Source of the DNA: Halomonas icarae
GTDB taxonomy: Bacteria > Pseudomonadota > Gammaproteobacteria > Pseudomonadales > Halomonadaceae
DNA: 64,000 nt
Direction of reading: 5' to 3'
NCBI RefSeq assembly: GCF_009901955.1
Contig: NZ_WUTS01000001.1
Span: forward strand, 558,001-622,000
Shown: positions 1 to 7,544 of the stretch, piece by piece
Layout: every line of letters begins with the position of its first letter
How positions within the stretch are numbered: the stretch's first letter is position 1
The notes under the pieces: model-generated
Told to the model about the DNA's origin: nothing
What the model saw: only the letters and a program-made list of their open reading frames with translations
The model's database searches: none
Translations under genes and position numbers: made by a program

Positions 1-107
1 ATCTCGAATTCCGCGCGGCCGTGCAGTCCGATTACTACCTGATGGTAATCGTGGGCATGGTGGCGAGTGGCGGTGTCGAGGGGAATCTGGCGGATCACGC
101 TGGACAT
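1..107 (-). CDS. AraC-family transcriptional regulator, N-terminal fragment
   Basis: Only the first 35 codons lie in the window; the gene runs off the left edge. The start ATG is preceded by GGGAG at good spacing. The peptide has a HDYHQVVIGLHGRAEFE stretch, which resembles the first strand of the N-terminal cupin sensor domain of AraC-type regulators, where the histidines and the G-x-A-E-F-E turn are typical. The DNA-binding domain is not in the window, so target and effector cannot be judged. Family call is by pattern recognition of a short piece. Confidence 0.6.
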   Translation of the reverse strand, partial: MSSVIRQIPLDTATRHHAHDYHQVVIGLHGRAEFE

Positions 108-165
108 GGCGGGCTCCCTTCGAGCGGCGGGCGAGATACCATCCTACCCCGTGCGGCAGAATGTC

Positions 166-540
166 TCATTTCACGCTGCGTTGACGCTCGCGCAGTGCCT
201 GGCGGCGCGCCAGGTGGGCGCGCAGTGCTGCGAGCTCGTCATGTCCCTGTTCATCCAGCAACGACTTGCCCCTCGCGGCGCGGCCGTGGTTGCCATGCGC
301 GTCCATCAGGCGCTGGGCCCGACGGCGCACACCATCCAGGTAGTCATCATGGCGGATTGGATACCCCATGATGGCATTCCACTCGCTCTCGTCGACGCGG
401 CCCTCCAGTGCCTGGTCGAAGAGGATCAACAGTCGTTCGGGGTCGGTACGAAAACGTGGTGTGCCGGAGAGCAGCAGCAGGCCAACCATGCCGCCGAAGA
501 TCAGCAGACAGACGACAAAGACCAGCAGATAGAGGGCCAT
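166..540 (-). CDS. small single-pass membrane protein, function unknown
   Basis: A 124-residue protein. Residues 2-25 form one hydrophobic membrane segment at the N-terminus; the rest is charged, with a PERLLILFDQALEGRVDESEW stretch and an arginine-rich C-terminal helix, so it probably sits in the inner membrane with a soluble cytoplasmic tail. The start chosen puts the membrane segment at the very N-terminus; a longer reading frame upstream would read through the tRNA gene and is rejected. It lies just downstream of tRNA-Gly on the same strand. I do not recognise the family. Confidence 0.75.
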   Translation of the reverse strand: MALYLLVFVVCLLIFGGMVGLLLLSGTPRFRTDPERLLILFDQALEGRVDESEWNAIMGYPIRHDDYLDGVRRRAQRLMDAHGNHGRAARGKSLLDEQGHDELAALRAHLARRQALRERQRSVK

Positions 541-597
541 GGCAAGCTCAGGCGTGACATCAGTAGAGGTGCGCAGGTCACGGAGGGAAGGAAAACC

Positions 598-671
598 TGG
601 AGCGGGTGAAGGGAATCGAACCCTCGTCTTAAGCTTGGGAAGCTTCTGCTCTACCATTGAGCTACACCCGC
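598..671 (-). tRNA. tRNA-Gly (anticodon CCC)
   Basis: The reverse strand reads a full cloverleaf beginning GCGGGTG and ending CACCCGC plus discriminator T, with CCA encoded. The D arm (GTAGCTCAATGGTAGAGC), the T loop (GGGTTCGATTCCC) and an anticodon loop TTCCCAA are visible, giving anticodon CCC. It closely resembles E. coli glyU. The length is 74 nt with CCA. Confidence 0.95.
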
Positions 672-683
672 GAGTCGTTTTCG

Positions 684-713
684 ATAGTAAAACCAACGCC
701 TTGCCTATTGCAA
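684..713 (-). promoter_or_regulatory. sigma70-type promoter of tRNA-Gly
   Basis: On the minus strand a TTGCAA -35 box (708-713) and a TACTAT -10 box (684-689) are separated by 18 bases and end 12 bases before the tRNA 5' end. Position and box quality fit a stable-RNA promoter. Confidence 0.65.
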
Positions 714-845
714 GTCGTCTTGTGGGTTTCCTGGTCCTGCGTCGATAACCCGTTGTTTTGCGGCATTTGCCGGGAGCTTCGAGACCGTTGCTGGACCTGA
801 TCTGCCGGCCTGATGATGCGTGGGCTTCACTATCAGTTTGTTCGA

Positions 846-1049
846 TATATTGCTGGAACGGCGTCAAGCAGCTGTTTTCATTGACGCTCTGTTCGAAAAT
901 AAATGAAAAAATTTTGGCTTGTCGCGAACTTTCTCGCCAGTGGCTGTCTGACTCTGTACAGCCAGTCGCGATGGCAGTCGCTAACACTGTTGCTCCGCTG
1001 GCAGTTTCGATCGCATCTTGGCCGTTCCTTCGGGAGCGGCCTCTTTTTT
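846..1049 (+). ncRNA. candidate small RNA locus ending in a strong terminator
   Basis: The 520-base gap between tRNA-Gly and the CBS gene has no credible protein gene but ends in a plus-strand terminator at 1020-1049 that no plus-strand gene upstream would need. In front of it are a 7-bp hairpin (TGGCTGT 941-947 with ACAGCCA 958-964) and a small GCGA/TCGC hairpin (968-981). Possible start signals are TATATT (846-851) or TTGACG (881-886) followed by an A-rich run; neither is a convincing full promoter. Boundaries are guesses. No match to 6S, Rsm or CrcZ RNA was recognised. Confidence 0.35.
1020..1049 (+). terminator. rho-independent terminator
   Basis: GGCCGTTCC, loop TTCG, GGAGCGGCC, followed by CTTTTTT. 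It is a textbook plus-strand terminator; the T-run is on the plus side only. Confidence 0.85.
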
Positions 1050-1178
1050 CTGGGTCAATGCTGGTCGCTCCCGATGGCAAGAGGTCGGCTTGAGGGGGCA
1101 GGCCTGCTGGCACCAACATGTTTGCCCCACCGGTCGACGGGGCAAGAAAGGGGGGCCAGTTGAATGCTACTTATCAAT

Positions 1179-1199
1179 CAGCGGTCAGCGGTCAGCGGT
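1179..1199. repeat. heptamer tandem repeat (CAGCGGT)x3
   Basis: Three perfect copies of CAGCGGT at 1179, 1186 and 1193. The last copy contains the stop codon of the CBS-domain gene on the minus strand. It is one of several 7-bp-period arrays in the window. Confidence 0.9.
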
Positions 1200-1599
1200 G
1201 ACGCATGCGCAGGATGGCGTCGAGTACGTCGCGGCGGGTCACGATGCCTACCAGCCGATTCTGCTCGACGACCGGATAGACCTTGGGCTTGTTGCCGAGC
1301 ATCTCCTGGGCCAAGTCGGTGATGCTCTTGGTGGGTGACACCGAGAGGACCTCATGGCGCATCAGGTCGCTGACCAGCGGCGGCTCGTCGTTGAGATAGG
1401 CGCTCTCCAACACCTTGCCCATCACATCCTGCTCCGAGATGAAGCCGATAAGCTGGTCGTTTCCATCGACCACCGGTGCGCCGGGCAGGCGGTGCAGGGC
1501 AAGCCCCTGGGCCAGCGTGGCGACCGAGGTCTTGTTGGTGACCCGGTAGCAGTCGCGGGACATGATCTCACGTACGATGGTGGGAGCCTTGTTGGCCAT
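1192..1599 (-). CDS. CBS-domain pair protein
   Basis: A 135-residue protein made of two CBS motifs, roughly residues 10-65 and 75-132, with the usual GxPVVDxxxxLIGFISExD and YPVVExNRLVGIVTRRDVL patterns. CBS pairs usually bind adenine nucleotides and act as energy or redox sensors; a stand-alone pair has no catalytic part of its own and its partner is unknown. The start at 1599 follows AAGGAGA at ideal spacing; an 11-residue upstream extension lacks such a site. Its stop codon lies inside a heptamer repeat array. Confidence 0.85.
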   Translation of the reverse strand: MANKAPTIVREIMSRDCYRVTNKTSVATLAQGLALHRLPGAPVVDGNDQLIGFISEQDVMGKVLESAYLNDEPPLVSDLMRHEVLSVSPTKSITDLAQEMLGNKPKVYPVVEQNRLVGIVTRRDVLDAILRMRHR

Positions 1600-1757
1600 G
1601 AGGGTCTCCTTGTGCCGGTTTGCCTTTAGCATAGCCGACCGTGACGGTTCTCCGTCGTGTCCGGGCGAGCCACCTTCAACGCTTGTGGTCCCGGGGAACC
1701 CGGGATGCCGTCACTCCCTCAAACCTATCACCATCTTATGTTCCCTGGAGGTTATCC

Positions 1758-2294
1758 ATGGATGCACGCGAATACCTCGCCCGTAAGGGGCTGGATGGCG
1801 AGCGCGACCGCGAGCGCCCCAACACACTGGAAGAGAAGGCTTGGGCGCGTGCCCGGGAGTCTGGCGATCACCGTCCCCGGGCTGGTACGCCCCACGACTG
1901 GGAGGAGTGGGAGCGCTATCATGGCGAGCTGGCCGAGGGGGCCGATTCCATCGACCAGAAGATCGACCATGAGGCTCATCGTCAAGCTCTGTCCCATGAA
2001 CAACCCCAGGCCAATGAACAGGATGCTTCGGCGAAGGACGCCAGCGTGGGTACCTTTATACCGCCAGCGCAAGAGGGGGGCGCCGTCGGTCACTCCTCGG
2101 CGTCACCGGACGCGGTTTTCGAGGCACCGCCTCGTGTACGCCTGGCACTGCGCATGCTGGCGATCCTGTTGCCTCCACTGGCCCTGGGGCTTGCCGGGCT
2201 GGGGGCACGCCCCGTGCTGATCGCCCTGGCGTTAACCCTGCTTGGATGGGTGCCGGGAGTGGTATATGCCTGGTGGCGCCTCTCCAGCGTCTGA
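1758..2294 (+). CDS. YqaE/Pmp3-like membrane protein with long acidic N-terminal region
   Basis: A 178-residue protein. Residues 1-120 are hydrophilic, rich in Glu, Arg and His, and look disordered. From about residue 127 two hydrophobic segments follow, the second reading LIALALTLLGWVPGVVYAWW, which matches the LLGWIPGVIYA signature of the small Pmp3/YqaE family of stress-related membrane proteins. Classic Pmp3 proteins have only about 55 residues, so this is a Pmp3-like module with an added soluble domain. ATG at 1758 follows CTGGAGG. Function is inferred only as membrane or osmotic stress. Confidence 0.75.
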   Translation: MDAREYLARKGLDGERDRERPNTLEEKAWARARESGDHRPRAGTPHDWEEWERYHGELAEGADSIDQKIDHEAHRQALSHEQPQANEQDASAKDASVGTFIPPAQEGGAVGHSSASPDAVFEAPPRVRLALRMLAILLPPLALGLAGLGARPVLIALALTLLGWVPGVVYAWWRLSSV

Positions 2295-2343
2295 CACTTC
2301 GTTCCCATGAGGCTTGGCAGTCTGCATACCGCGCGTGTAAGCT

Positions 2344-2375
2344 TGGTAAACTTTTTTTTTGGAAGAGGTTTACCA
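2344..2375 (+). promoter_or_regulatory. inverted repeat enclosing the ribosome binding site of the EamA gene
   Basis: TGGTAAAC (2344-2351) and its exact complement GTTTACCA (2368-2375) flank a 16-base interval made of nine T and GGAAGAG. The right arm ends directly before the start codon at 2376, and the loop carries the Shine-Dalgarno sequence. It could be a protein operator or an RNA hairpin that shows or hides the ribosome site. Confidence 0.5.
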
Positions 2376-3245
2376 ATGGGGTATCTGATTGGCGTTACCG
2401 TGCTCTGGGCGTTCTCCTTCTCGCTGATCGGCGTCTATCTCGCTGGTCAGGTGGATAGCTACTTTGCGGTGTTGATGAGGGTTGCACTGGCGGCGCTGGT
2501 CTTCCTGCCGTTTCTGCGCCCACGACTGCTGAAGGGGCGCCAGCGCTGGGTGCTGATGGGGCTGGGGGCGGTTCAGCTCGGAGTGATGTACCTGTTCTTC
2601 TACCAGTCGTTCCTGCTCCTTTCGGTGCCGGAGGTGTTGCTGTTCACCATCTTCACGCCGATCTATATTACCCTGCTCGACGATGCACTCTTTGGGCGTT
2701 TTACCCCCTTCTATCTGATTACCGCGACGCTGGCCGTGCTGGGGGCTGCGGTGATCCGTTACGACGGCGTTGACGGGGGCTTCTGGATGGGCTTTCTGGT
2801 CGTGCAGGGCGCCAACCTCTGCTTCGCCCTTGGTCAGGTGGGCTATCGACGGCTGTCGGCCGAGCTGCCCGAGTCGTTGCCGCGCTACAGCGTCTTCGCC
2901 TGGTTCTACCTCGGGGCCCTGGTCGTGGCGGTGCCGGCCTTCGCCCTGCTCGGCAATGCCGCCGCGCTTCCCTCTACCGACGTTCAGTGGGGCGTGTTGC
3001 TGTGGCTGGGGCTGATCGCCTCCGGCCTGGGCTACTTCCTGTGGAACCTCGGCGCAGTGCGGGTCGATGCCGGGGCCCTGGCGATCATGAACAATGCGCT
3101 GATTCCGGCGGGGCTGGTGGTCAACCTGGCGATCTGGAATCGGGATGCCGACCTCGTTCGTCTCGGGTTGGGAGGGGGCATCATCCTGGCGGCACTGTTG
3201 CTCAACGAGTGGTGGGTGCGTCGGCGATCTGCCTCGCTGGCCTGA
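2376..3245 (+). CDS. EamA/DMT-family inner-membrane transporter
   Basis: A 289-residue, very hydrophobic protein with about ten membrane segments arranged as two EamA repeats, the second beginning near residue 150. Family members export amino acids, metabolites or drugs by exchange; the substrate here is unknown. Features include the early WAFSFSLIG stretch and the second-repeat GLIASGLGYFLWNLG motif typical of this group. ATG at 2376 is chosen because GGAAGAGG lies 7 bases before it and the first membrane segment begins at once. The gene has its own inverted repeat at the ribosome site. Confidence 0.85.
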   Translation: MGYLIGVTVLWAFSFSLIGVYLAGQVDSYFAVLMRVALAALVFLPFLRPRLLKGRQRWVLMGLGAVQLGVMYLFFYQSFLLLSVPEVLLFTIFTPIYITLLDDALFGRFTPFYLITATLAVLGAAVIRYDGVDGGFWMGFLVVQGANLCFALGQVGYRRLSAELPESLPRYSVFAWFYLGALVVAVPAFALLGNAAALPSTDVQWGVLLWLGLIASGLGYFLWNLGAVRVDAGALAIMNNALIPAGLVVNLAIWNRDADLVRLGLGGGIILAALLLNEWWVRRRSASLA

Positions 3246-3310
3246 GGTCGTGTTTGCTCGTGAGCAGAGCGCTCGCCATAATGAGCCGCTGAGCTGCGAG
3301 AGGCCCCCGA

Positions 3311-4228
3311 ATGTCACCCCAACAGAGAACGGCGATGGGGCGTGAGACGCCACCTTTCCACCATATTGGTCTGATCGGCCGCCTGGGCAGCGCCGGGGTG
3401 GTCGAAACCCTCAAGCGCCTGATGCGCTTTCTCGACGAGCGTGGTTTACATGTCATCGTCGAGGATCGCACCGCCACGGTACTGCTCGACCATGGTCACC
3501 CCGAGGCCAGCCGGCGAATGCTCGGTGAGTTGTGCGATCTGGTGATCGTGGTGGGTGGCGATGGCAGCCTGCTGGGCGCAGCCCGTACCCTCTGTCATAG
3601 CGGCACCCTGGTACTAGGTGTCAACCGTGGCCGGCTGGGGTTTCTGACCGATATCTCCCCCGACGAACTGGAGGAGCGGGTCGGGGAAGTGCTCGAGGGA
3701 CACTATGAGGTAGAGGAGCGCTTCCTGCTCGATGCCGAGCTCTATCGTGACGATACCCTGATGGGCAGTGGCGATGCGCTCAACGAGGTCGTGCTGCACC
3801 CTGGCAAGGCGGTGAGGATGATCGAGTTCGAGCTGTTTCTCGATGGCCAGTTCGTCTATAGTCAGCGCAGCGATGGCCTGATCATCGCCACTCCCACCGG
3901 CTCGACCGCCTATTCGCTCTCCGGCGGTGGGCCGATCATGCACCCGCGCCTCGATGTGCTCACTCTGGTGCCAATGTTCCCGCATACCCTGTCGAGCCGC
4001 CCCATCGTGGTGGATGCCTCCAGCGAGATTCGTATTCATATCGGTGAGACCAACCAGACCTACCCGCATATCAGCTGCGATGGGCAGACCCGGGCGGTGG
4101 CCAAGCCCGATGATGTCCTGGTGATTCGCCGCAAGCCTCAGACGGTGCATCTGGTGCATCCGGTGGGGCACAACTTCTACGAGGTCCTGCGCAGCAAGCT
4201 GGGCTGGAGCCATCGCCTGGGAGATTGA
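3311..4228 (+). CDS. nadK: NAD kinase
   Basis: A 305-residue cytoplasmic enzyme that phosphorylates NAD to NADP. The GGDGS nucleotide-binding motif is at about residues 82-86, followed by the G-x-N-x-GxLGFL stretch, a DALNEVVLH region, and the PTGSTAYSLSGGGPI motif near residue 195, all diagnostic. Length matches bacterial NadK. The start at 3311 follows GAGAGG; a second ATG 8 codons later is possible. The phosphatase-like gene begins 1 base after the stop, so the two are probably cotranscribed and translationally linked. Confidence 0.97.
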   Translation: MSPQQRTAMGRETPPFHHIGLIGRLGSAGVVETLKRLMRFLDERGLHVIVEDRTATVLLDHGHPEASRRMLGELCDLVIVVGGDGSLLGAARTLCHSGTLVLGVNRGRLGFLTDISPDELEERVGEVLEGHYEVEERFLLDAELYRDDTLMGSGDALNEVVLHPGKAVRMIEFELFLDGQFVYSQRSDGLIIATPTGSTAYSLSGGGPIMHPRLDVLTLVPMFPHTLSSRPIVVDASSEIRIHIGETNQTYPHISCDGQTRAVAKPDDVLVIRRKPQTVHLVHPVGHNFYEVLRSKLGWSHRLGD

Positions 4229-4229
4229 C

Positions 4230-5234
4230 GTGAACAAGCGGGCGAGGCTCGAGGGCTATGACCTGATCGGTGATGTTCACGGCTGTGGCGCCACCCTGGC
4301 GGCCCTGCTGGAGAAACTCGGCTATCACCAGCGAGGTGGCGTCTATCGACACCCGCGACGCAAGGTGATCTTCCTCGGCGACCTGGTCGACAGGGGGCCG
4401 CGCGTGCGGCTGGCGGTGCAGATCGCCTATCGCATGGTGGAGGCGGGCGAGGCGCATATCGTGATGGGCAATCATGAATACAACGCCTTGACCTACTGCC
4501 AGCCGGCCCCCTCGGGGCTGGGACGTGACTGGTTACGCGAGCATTCTCCGCGCAACAACCGCATCATTCGCGAGACGCTCGAGCAGTACCGTGATCATCC
4601 CCAGGAGTGGGAGGAGGCGCTGGCCTGGTTCCTGGAGATGCCGCTGTGTCTGGAACTCGACGGCCTGCGGGTGGTTCACGCCTGTTGGGATCAGGCGCTG
4701 ATCGACGAGCTCTATCGGCGCCGGCCCGACGCTCGCCTGGATCAGGCGTTCCTGGTCGAGTCCACGGCGCCCGGCACCCGGGCCTTCAAGATTCTCGATC
4801 GTCTGACACGGGGCACCCAAATGCCCCTGCCCCTGGGGGTGGCGATTCACTCGGGGGACGGTTTCACCCGGCGCAGCTTTCGCACCCACTTCTGGGCACG
4901 TTCACCACAAACCTGGGGCGATGTGGTGTTCCAGCCGGACAACCTGCCCGGCGATCTCGAGCAACGTCCCCTGACCGAAGAGGAGCGGGCCCGCCTGTGC
5001 CACTATGGCCTGGATGAGCCACCGCTGTTTATCGGTCACTACTGGTGCGAGGGCATGCCGGCGCTGCCCACGGCCAATATCGCCTGCCTGGACTACAGCG
5101 CCGTGAAGTTCGGTCGTCTGGTCGCCTATCGCTGGAGTGGGGAGTCGCGGCTGAACGCCGACCACTTCGTATGGCTGCGAGTGCCCCGGGAGGAGCAGGT
5201 GAGGCCTCAGCCGTGTGAGATCGATCTCGATTGA
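4230..5234 (+). CDS. metallophosphoesterase (Ser/Thr phosphatase-like)
   Basis: A 334-residue calcineurin-type phosphoesterase. Metal-binding motifs appear in order: GDVHG (about 14-18), GDLVDRG (about 51-57) and GNHE (about 81-84); later histidines (VVHACW, and FIGHYW near residue 270) would complete the dimetal site. Such proteins include diadenosine tetraphosphatases and PPP-type protein phosphatases, but the substrate cannot be told from sequence. It starts with GTG at 4230, separated by 1 base from the nadK stop, which implies coupling. Confidence 0.85.
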   Translation: MNKRARLEGYDLIGDVHGCGATLAALLEKLGYHQRGGVYRHPRRKVIFLGDLVDRGPRVRLAVQIAYRMVEAGEAHIVMGNHEYNALTYCQPAPSGLGRDWLREHSPRNNRIIRETLEQYRDHPQEWEEALAWFLEMPLCLELDGLRVVHACWDQALIDELYRRRPDARLDQAFLVESTAPGTRAFKILDRLTRGTQMPLPLGVAIHSGDGFTRRSFRTHFWARSPQTWGDVVFQPDNLPGDLEQRPLTEEERARLCHYGLDEPPLFIGHYWCEGMPALPTANIACLDYSAVKFGRLVAYRWSGESRLNADHFVWLRVPREEQVRPQPCEIDLD

Positions 5235-5328
5235 TACACACTGTTACAAAATTATCGTGTCGGGCGGTGAACTCCCGGCGTCATTCGCCATCTGAGTAGG
5301 TGTTCCCTTGAATGATCCCTTGCTCTTG

Positions 5329-5356
5329 TCCGGCGGCCCCCTCCGCCGGATTTTTT
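5329..5356 (+). terminator. rho-independent terminator after the nadK-phosphatase pair
   Basis: TCCGGCGG, loop CCCCCT, CCGCCGGA, then six T. It lies about 95 bases after the phosphatase stop. The intervening stretch starts with a TTGATA box and could also hold a short separate transcript, but nothing firm is visible. Confidence 0.85.
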
Positions 5357-5407
5357 ATGCATGGTTGTATGTATGGTTGTATGCAAGGTTGTTTGATACA
5401 TGGTTGG
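5357..5407 (+). repeat. 12-bp tandem repeat upstream of rhomboid gene
   Basis: Three units of the form ATGYATGGTTGT at 5357, 5369 and 5381, the third with CAAGG in place of CATGG, and a fourth degraded copy up to 5407. The array starts right after a terminator T-run and lies about 75-125 bases before the rhomboid start. Confidence 0.8.
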
Positions 5408-5480
5408 TTAGCACATGTTTTTTTAACACACGGTTGCCGGCTGTTCACTGGCGGCGGGTCACCAACCCCGAGGTAATGCC

Positions 5481-6335
5481 ATGTATCGCGTGATGCTGCT
5501 GCCCGTGGATGCCGACACCCGTGAGCTGCGCCGTGCCCTCTGGGCCGCGCGGATCGGCCATCGCATCACTGCCGAGGAGGAGGGGCAGCTGCTGTGGCTG
5601 GCCGACCCTGCCCAGCACGAGGCGCTGCTGGAAGTAGTCAGACGCTGGCAGCGTGGTGAACCACTGACCGGCGGCACCCCGTCTCGCCGTCCCGACCGGG
5701 CCGGGGCGCTGCTGTCGGTGTGGCGTCAGGCCCCGCTGACCACCGCGACCCTGGGGCTGTGCCTGCTGGTGTTCGCCGCCATGGCGCTATTCGGTGACCT
5801 GGTGATCGCGCTGCTGGCCATCGTGCCGCTGGGAATCAGCCCGGCCGGCACCCTGTCGGTGGGAAATCTGTCGGATGTACTGGCCTCAGGCCAGGTGTGG
5901 CGCCTGCTGTCGCCCGCTTTCCTGCACTTCGGCTGGATGCACCTGATCTTCAACATGCTCTGGCTATGGTATTTCGGTCGCCAGGTGGAGGCGCTGCAGG
6001 GGAGTCGGCGCATGCTGACGATTCTGCTTGCCGCCGGCATCGGTGCCAACCTGGCCCAGTATGCCGCCGGCACGGCACTGTTCGGTGGCATGTCAGGCGT
6101 TGACTTCGCGCTGCTCGGCTATGTCTGGCTGATGTCTCGGCGTGCCCCGGGCAGCGGCTTCTTCGTGCCGCAGATGCTGGTGGTGTTCATGCTGGGCTGG
6201 ATGCTCTTCACCATGACCGATATGGCAGCCACAGTAGGCTTCGGCAATGTGGCCAACGAGGCACACCTGGGTGGCCTGGTCGTGGGCCTGGCCCTGGGCT
6301 GGTACCATTCCGGACGCGCCCGCCACCAGCGCTGA
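5481..6335 (+). CDS. GlpG-like rhomboid intramembrane serine protease
   Basis: A 284-residue protein. The first 80 residues form a soluble domain like that of GlpG, then about six membrane segments follow. The catalytic serine lies in GMSG (about residue 205) and the catalytic histidine in NEAHLGG (about residue 262); the HFGWMHLIFNMLWLWYFGR stretch of segment 2 supplies the conserved H and N of the active site. It cleaves transmembrane segments of other membrane proteins; substrates unknown. The start ATG comes after GAGG about 10 bases upstream. All catalytic residues are present. Confidence 0.92.
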   Translation: MYRVMLLPVDADTRELRRALWAARIGHRITAEEEGQLLWLADPAQHEALLEVVRRWQRGEPLTGGTPSRRPDRAGALLSVWRQAPLTTATLGLCLLVFAAMALFGDLVIALLAIVPLGISPAGTLSVGNLSDVLASGQVWRLLSPAFLHFGWMHLIFNMLWLWYFGRQVEALQGSRRMLTILLAAGIGANLAQYAAGTALFGGMSGVDFALLGYVWLMSRRAPGSGFFVPQMLVVFMLGWMLFTMTDMAATVGFGNVANEAHLGGLVVGLALGWYHSGRARHQR

Positions 6336-6362
6336 CGCATCGATTCCCTGGAGAACCTTACG

Positions 6363-6647
6363 ATGAGTGATATGACCTTCGAGCGCATGATCCAGCAGAT
6401 GAGCCCGTCCATCTACGAGAGCCTCAAGCAGGCGGTCGCCCTGCGCAAGTGGCCCGACGGTCGCCTGCTGACACGCGAGCAGACCGAGCTCTGTCTCGAG
6501 GCGGTGATGCGTTACGAGGTGGAGAACAACGTGCCCGAGAGCGAGCGCGTCGGCTACCTGGAGCGACGCACCTGCGGGGGGGCCAACAGTGGCGCGAACG
6601 TCGACCCGGCGCTGGCCGGCCTGGCGCGGGACGCCAGTCGTGACTGA
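6363..6647 (+). CDS. YeaC-family protein (DUF1315)
   Basis: A 94-residue soluble protein matching the YeaC family by its N-terminal half: an MTFERMIQQMSPSIYESLKQA stretch, then LRKWPDGRLLTREQ and a CLEAVMRYE helix. The family is widespread in gammaproteobacteria and has no established function. It lies 27 bases after the rhomboid gene with a GGAGAA site before its ATG, and overlaps the next gene, so the three are probably one transcript. The C-terminal 25 residues are low complexity, Ala/Gly/Asp rich. Confidence 0.85.
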   Translation: MSDMTFERMIQQMSPSIYESLKQAVALRKWPDGRLLTREQTELCLEAVMRYEVENNVPESERVGYLERRTCGGANSGANVDPALAGLARDASRD

Positions 6648-7491
6648 GTCGCTGGTCGTGGCGAGAGAGGTGCAGGGCTGCTTGACCAAGATGGGCATCG
6701 TCCCGGGGCAGGGCGGTGAGCCGGCCCATTACACCCTGCGGGCAGGCGAACAGCGTCTGGCGCTCAATGAGCGCCTGGGTCGGCCGCTGACCCTTGCCTG
6801 GAGCGGCGCCATCGCCTGCACCCACTGTGGGCGTGCAACGAAGAAGAGCTTTGCCCAGGGTTACTGCTACCCCTGCTTCAAGCGGCTCGCCCAGTGCGAC
6901 ACCTGTATCGTCAAGCCGGAAACCTGTCACTTCTTTGCGGGTACCTGCCGGGAACCGGAGTGGGCCGAGCGTCACTGCTTCCAGCCGCATATCGTCTATC
7001 TGGCCAATGCCTCGGGCCTCAAGGTGGGGATTACCCGGGGTACCCAGGTACCCACCCGCTGGCTCGATCAGGGCGCGGTTCAGGCGCTGCCCATCATGGC
7101 GGTGGAGACTCGCCAGCAGTCCGGCTTCGTGGAGATGCTGTTCAAGGAGGAGGTCTCTGATCGCACCAACTGGCGGGCGATGCTAAAGGGAGACACCGCC
7201 GTGCTCGACCTGCCCGCCGAACGGGATCGGTTGCTGGCGCGACTCGAGGGCGGGCTCGCCAACCTGCGGGAACGCTTCGGCGCCGATGCCATCCGGGCTC
7301 TGAATGAGGCGCCGGTGACCCTGGAGTATCCGGTGCTGGAGCACCCCACCAAGGTGGTCTCCCATAACCTCGACAAGACGCCTGAGGTGTCGGGCATCCT
7401 GCTCGGCCTCAAGGGGCAGTACCTGATACTCGACAGCGGGGTGATCAACCTGCGCAAGTACACCGGATACGAGGTCAAGGTCACCGTGTGA
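6640..7491 (+). CDS. DUF2797 zinc-ribbon protein with a GIY-YIG-like segment
   Basis: A 283-residue protein of the DUF2797 family. Residues 49-95 carry CTHCG, CYPC, CDTC and later cysteines, which look like one or two zinc knuckles. Next comes HIVYLANASGLKVGITRG (from about residue 112), similar to the VYI...KVGIT strand-helix start of GIY-YIG/T5orf172 nucleic-acid enzymes, though I cannot show that the catalytic residues are complete. I chose GTG at 6640, which overlaps the YeaC stop by 8 bases (GTGACTGA); a later GTG at 6658 is possible. Function unknown; nucleic-acid binding is inferred. Confidence 0.75.
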   Translation: MTESLVVAREVQGCLTKMGIVPGQGGEPAHYTLRAGEQRLALNERLGRPLTLAWSGAIACTHCGRATKKSFAQGYCYPCFKRLAQCDTCIVKPETCHFFAGTCREPEWAERHCFQPHIVYLANASGLKVGITRGTQVPTRWLDQGAVQALPIMAVETRQQSGFVEMLFKEEVSDRTNWRAMLKGDTAVLDLPAERDRLLARLEGGLANLRERFGADAIRALNEAPVTLEYPVLEHPTKVVSHNLDKTPEVSGILLGLKGQYLILDSGVINLRKYTGYEVKVTV

Positions 7492-7544
7492 GCCCTCGGC
7501 TATCCTGTCATCAACGACCCGAGTCTGGCGACAGGAGGCTTTCG

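Noticed and set aside
541-1119. Upstream extension of the small membrane protein frame (166-540)
   Set aside because: It would translate through the tRNA-Gly gene and its promoter.
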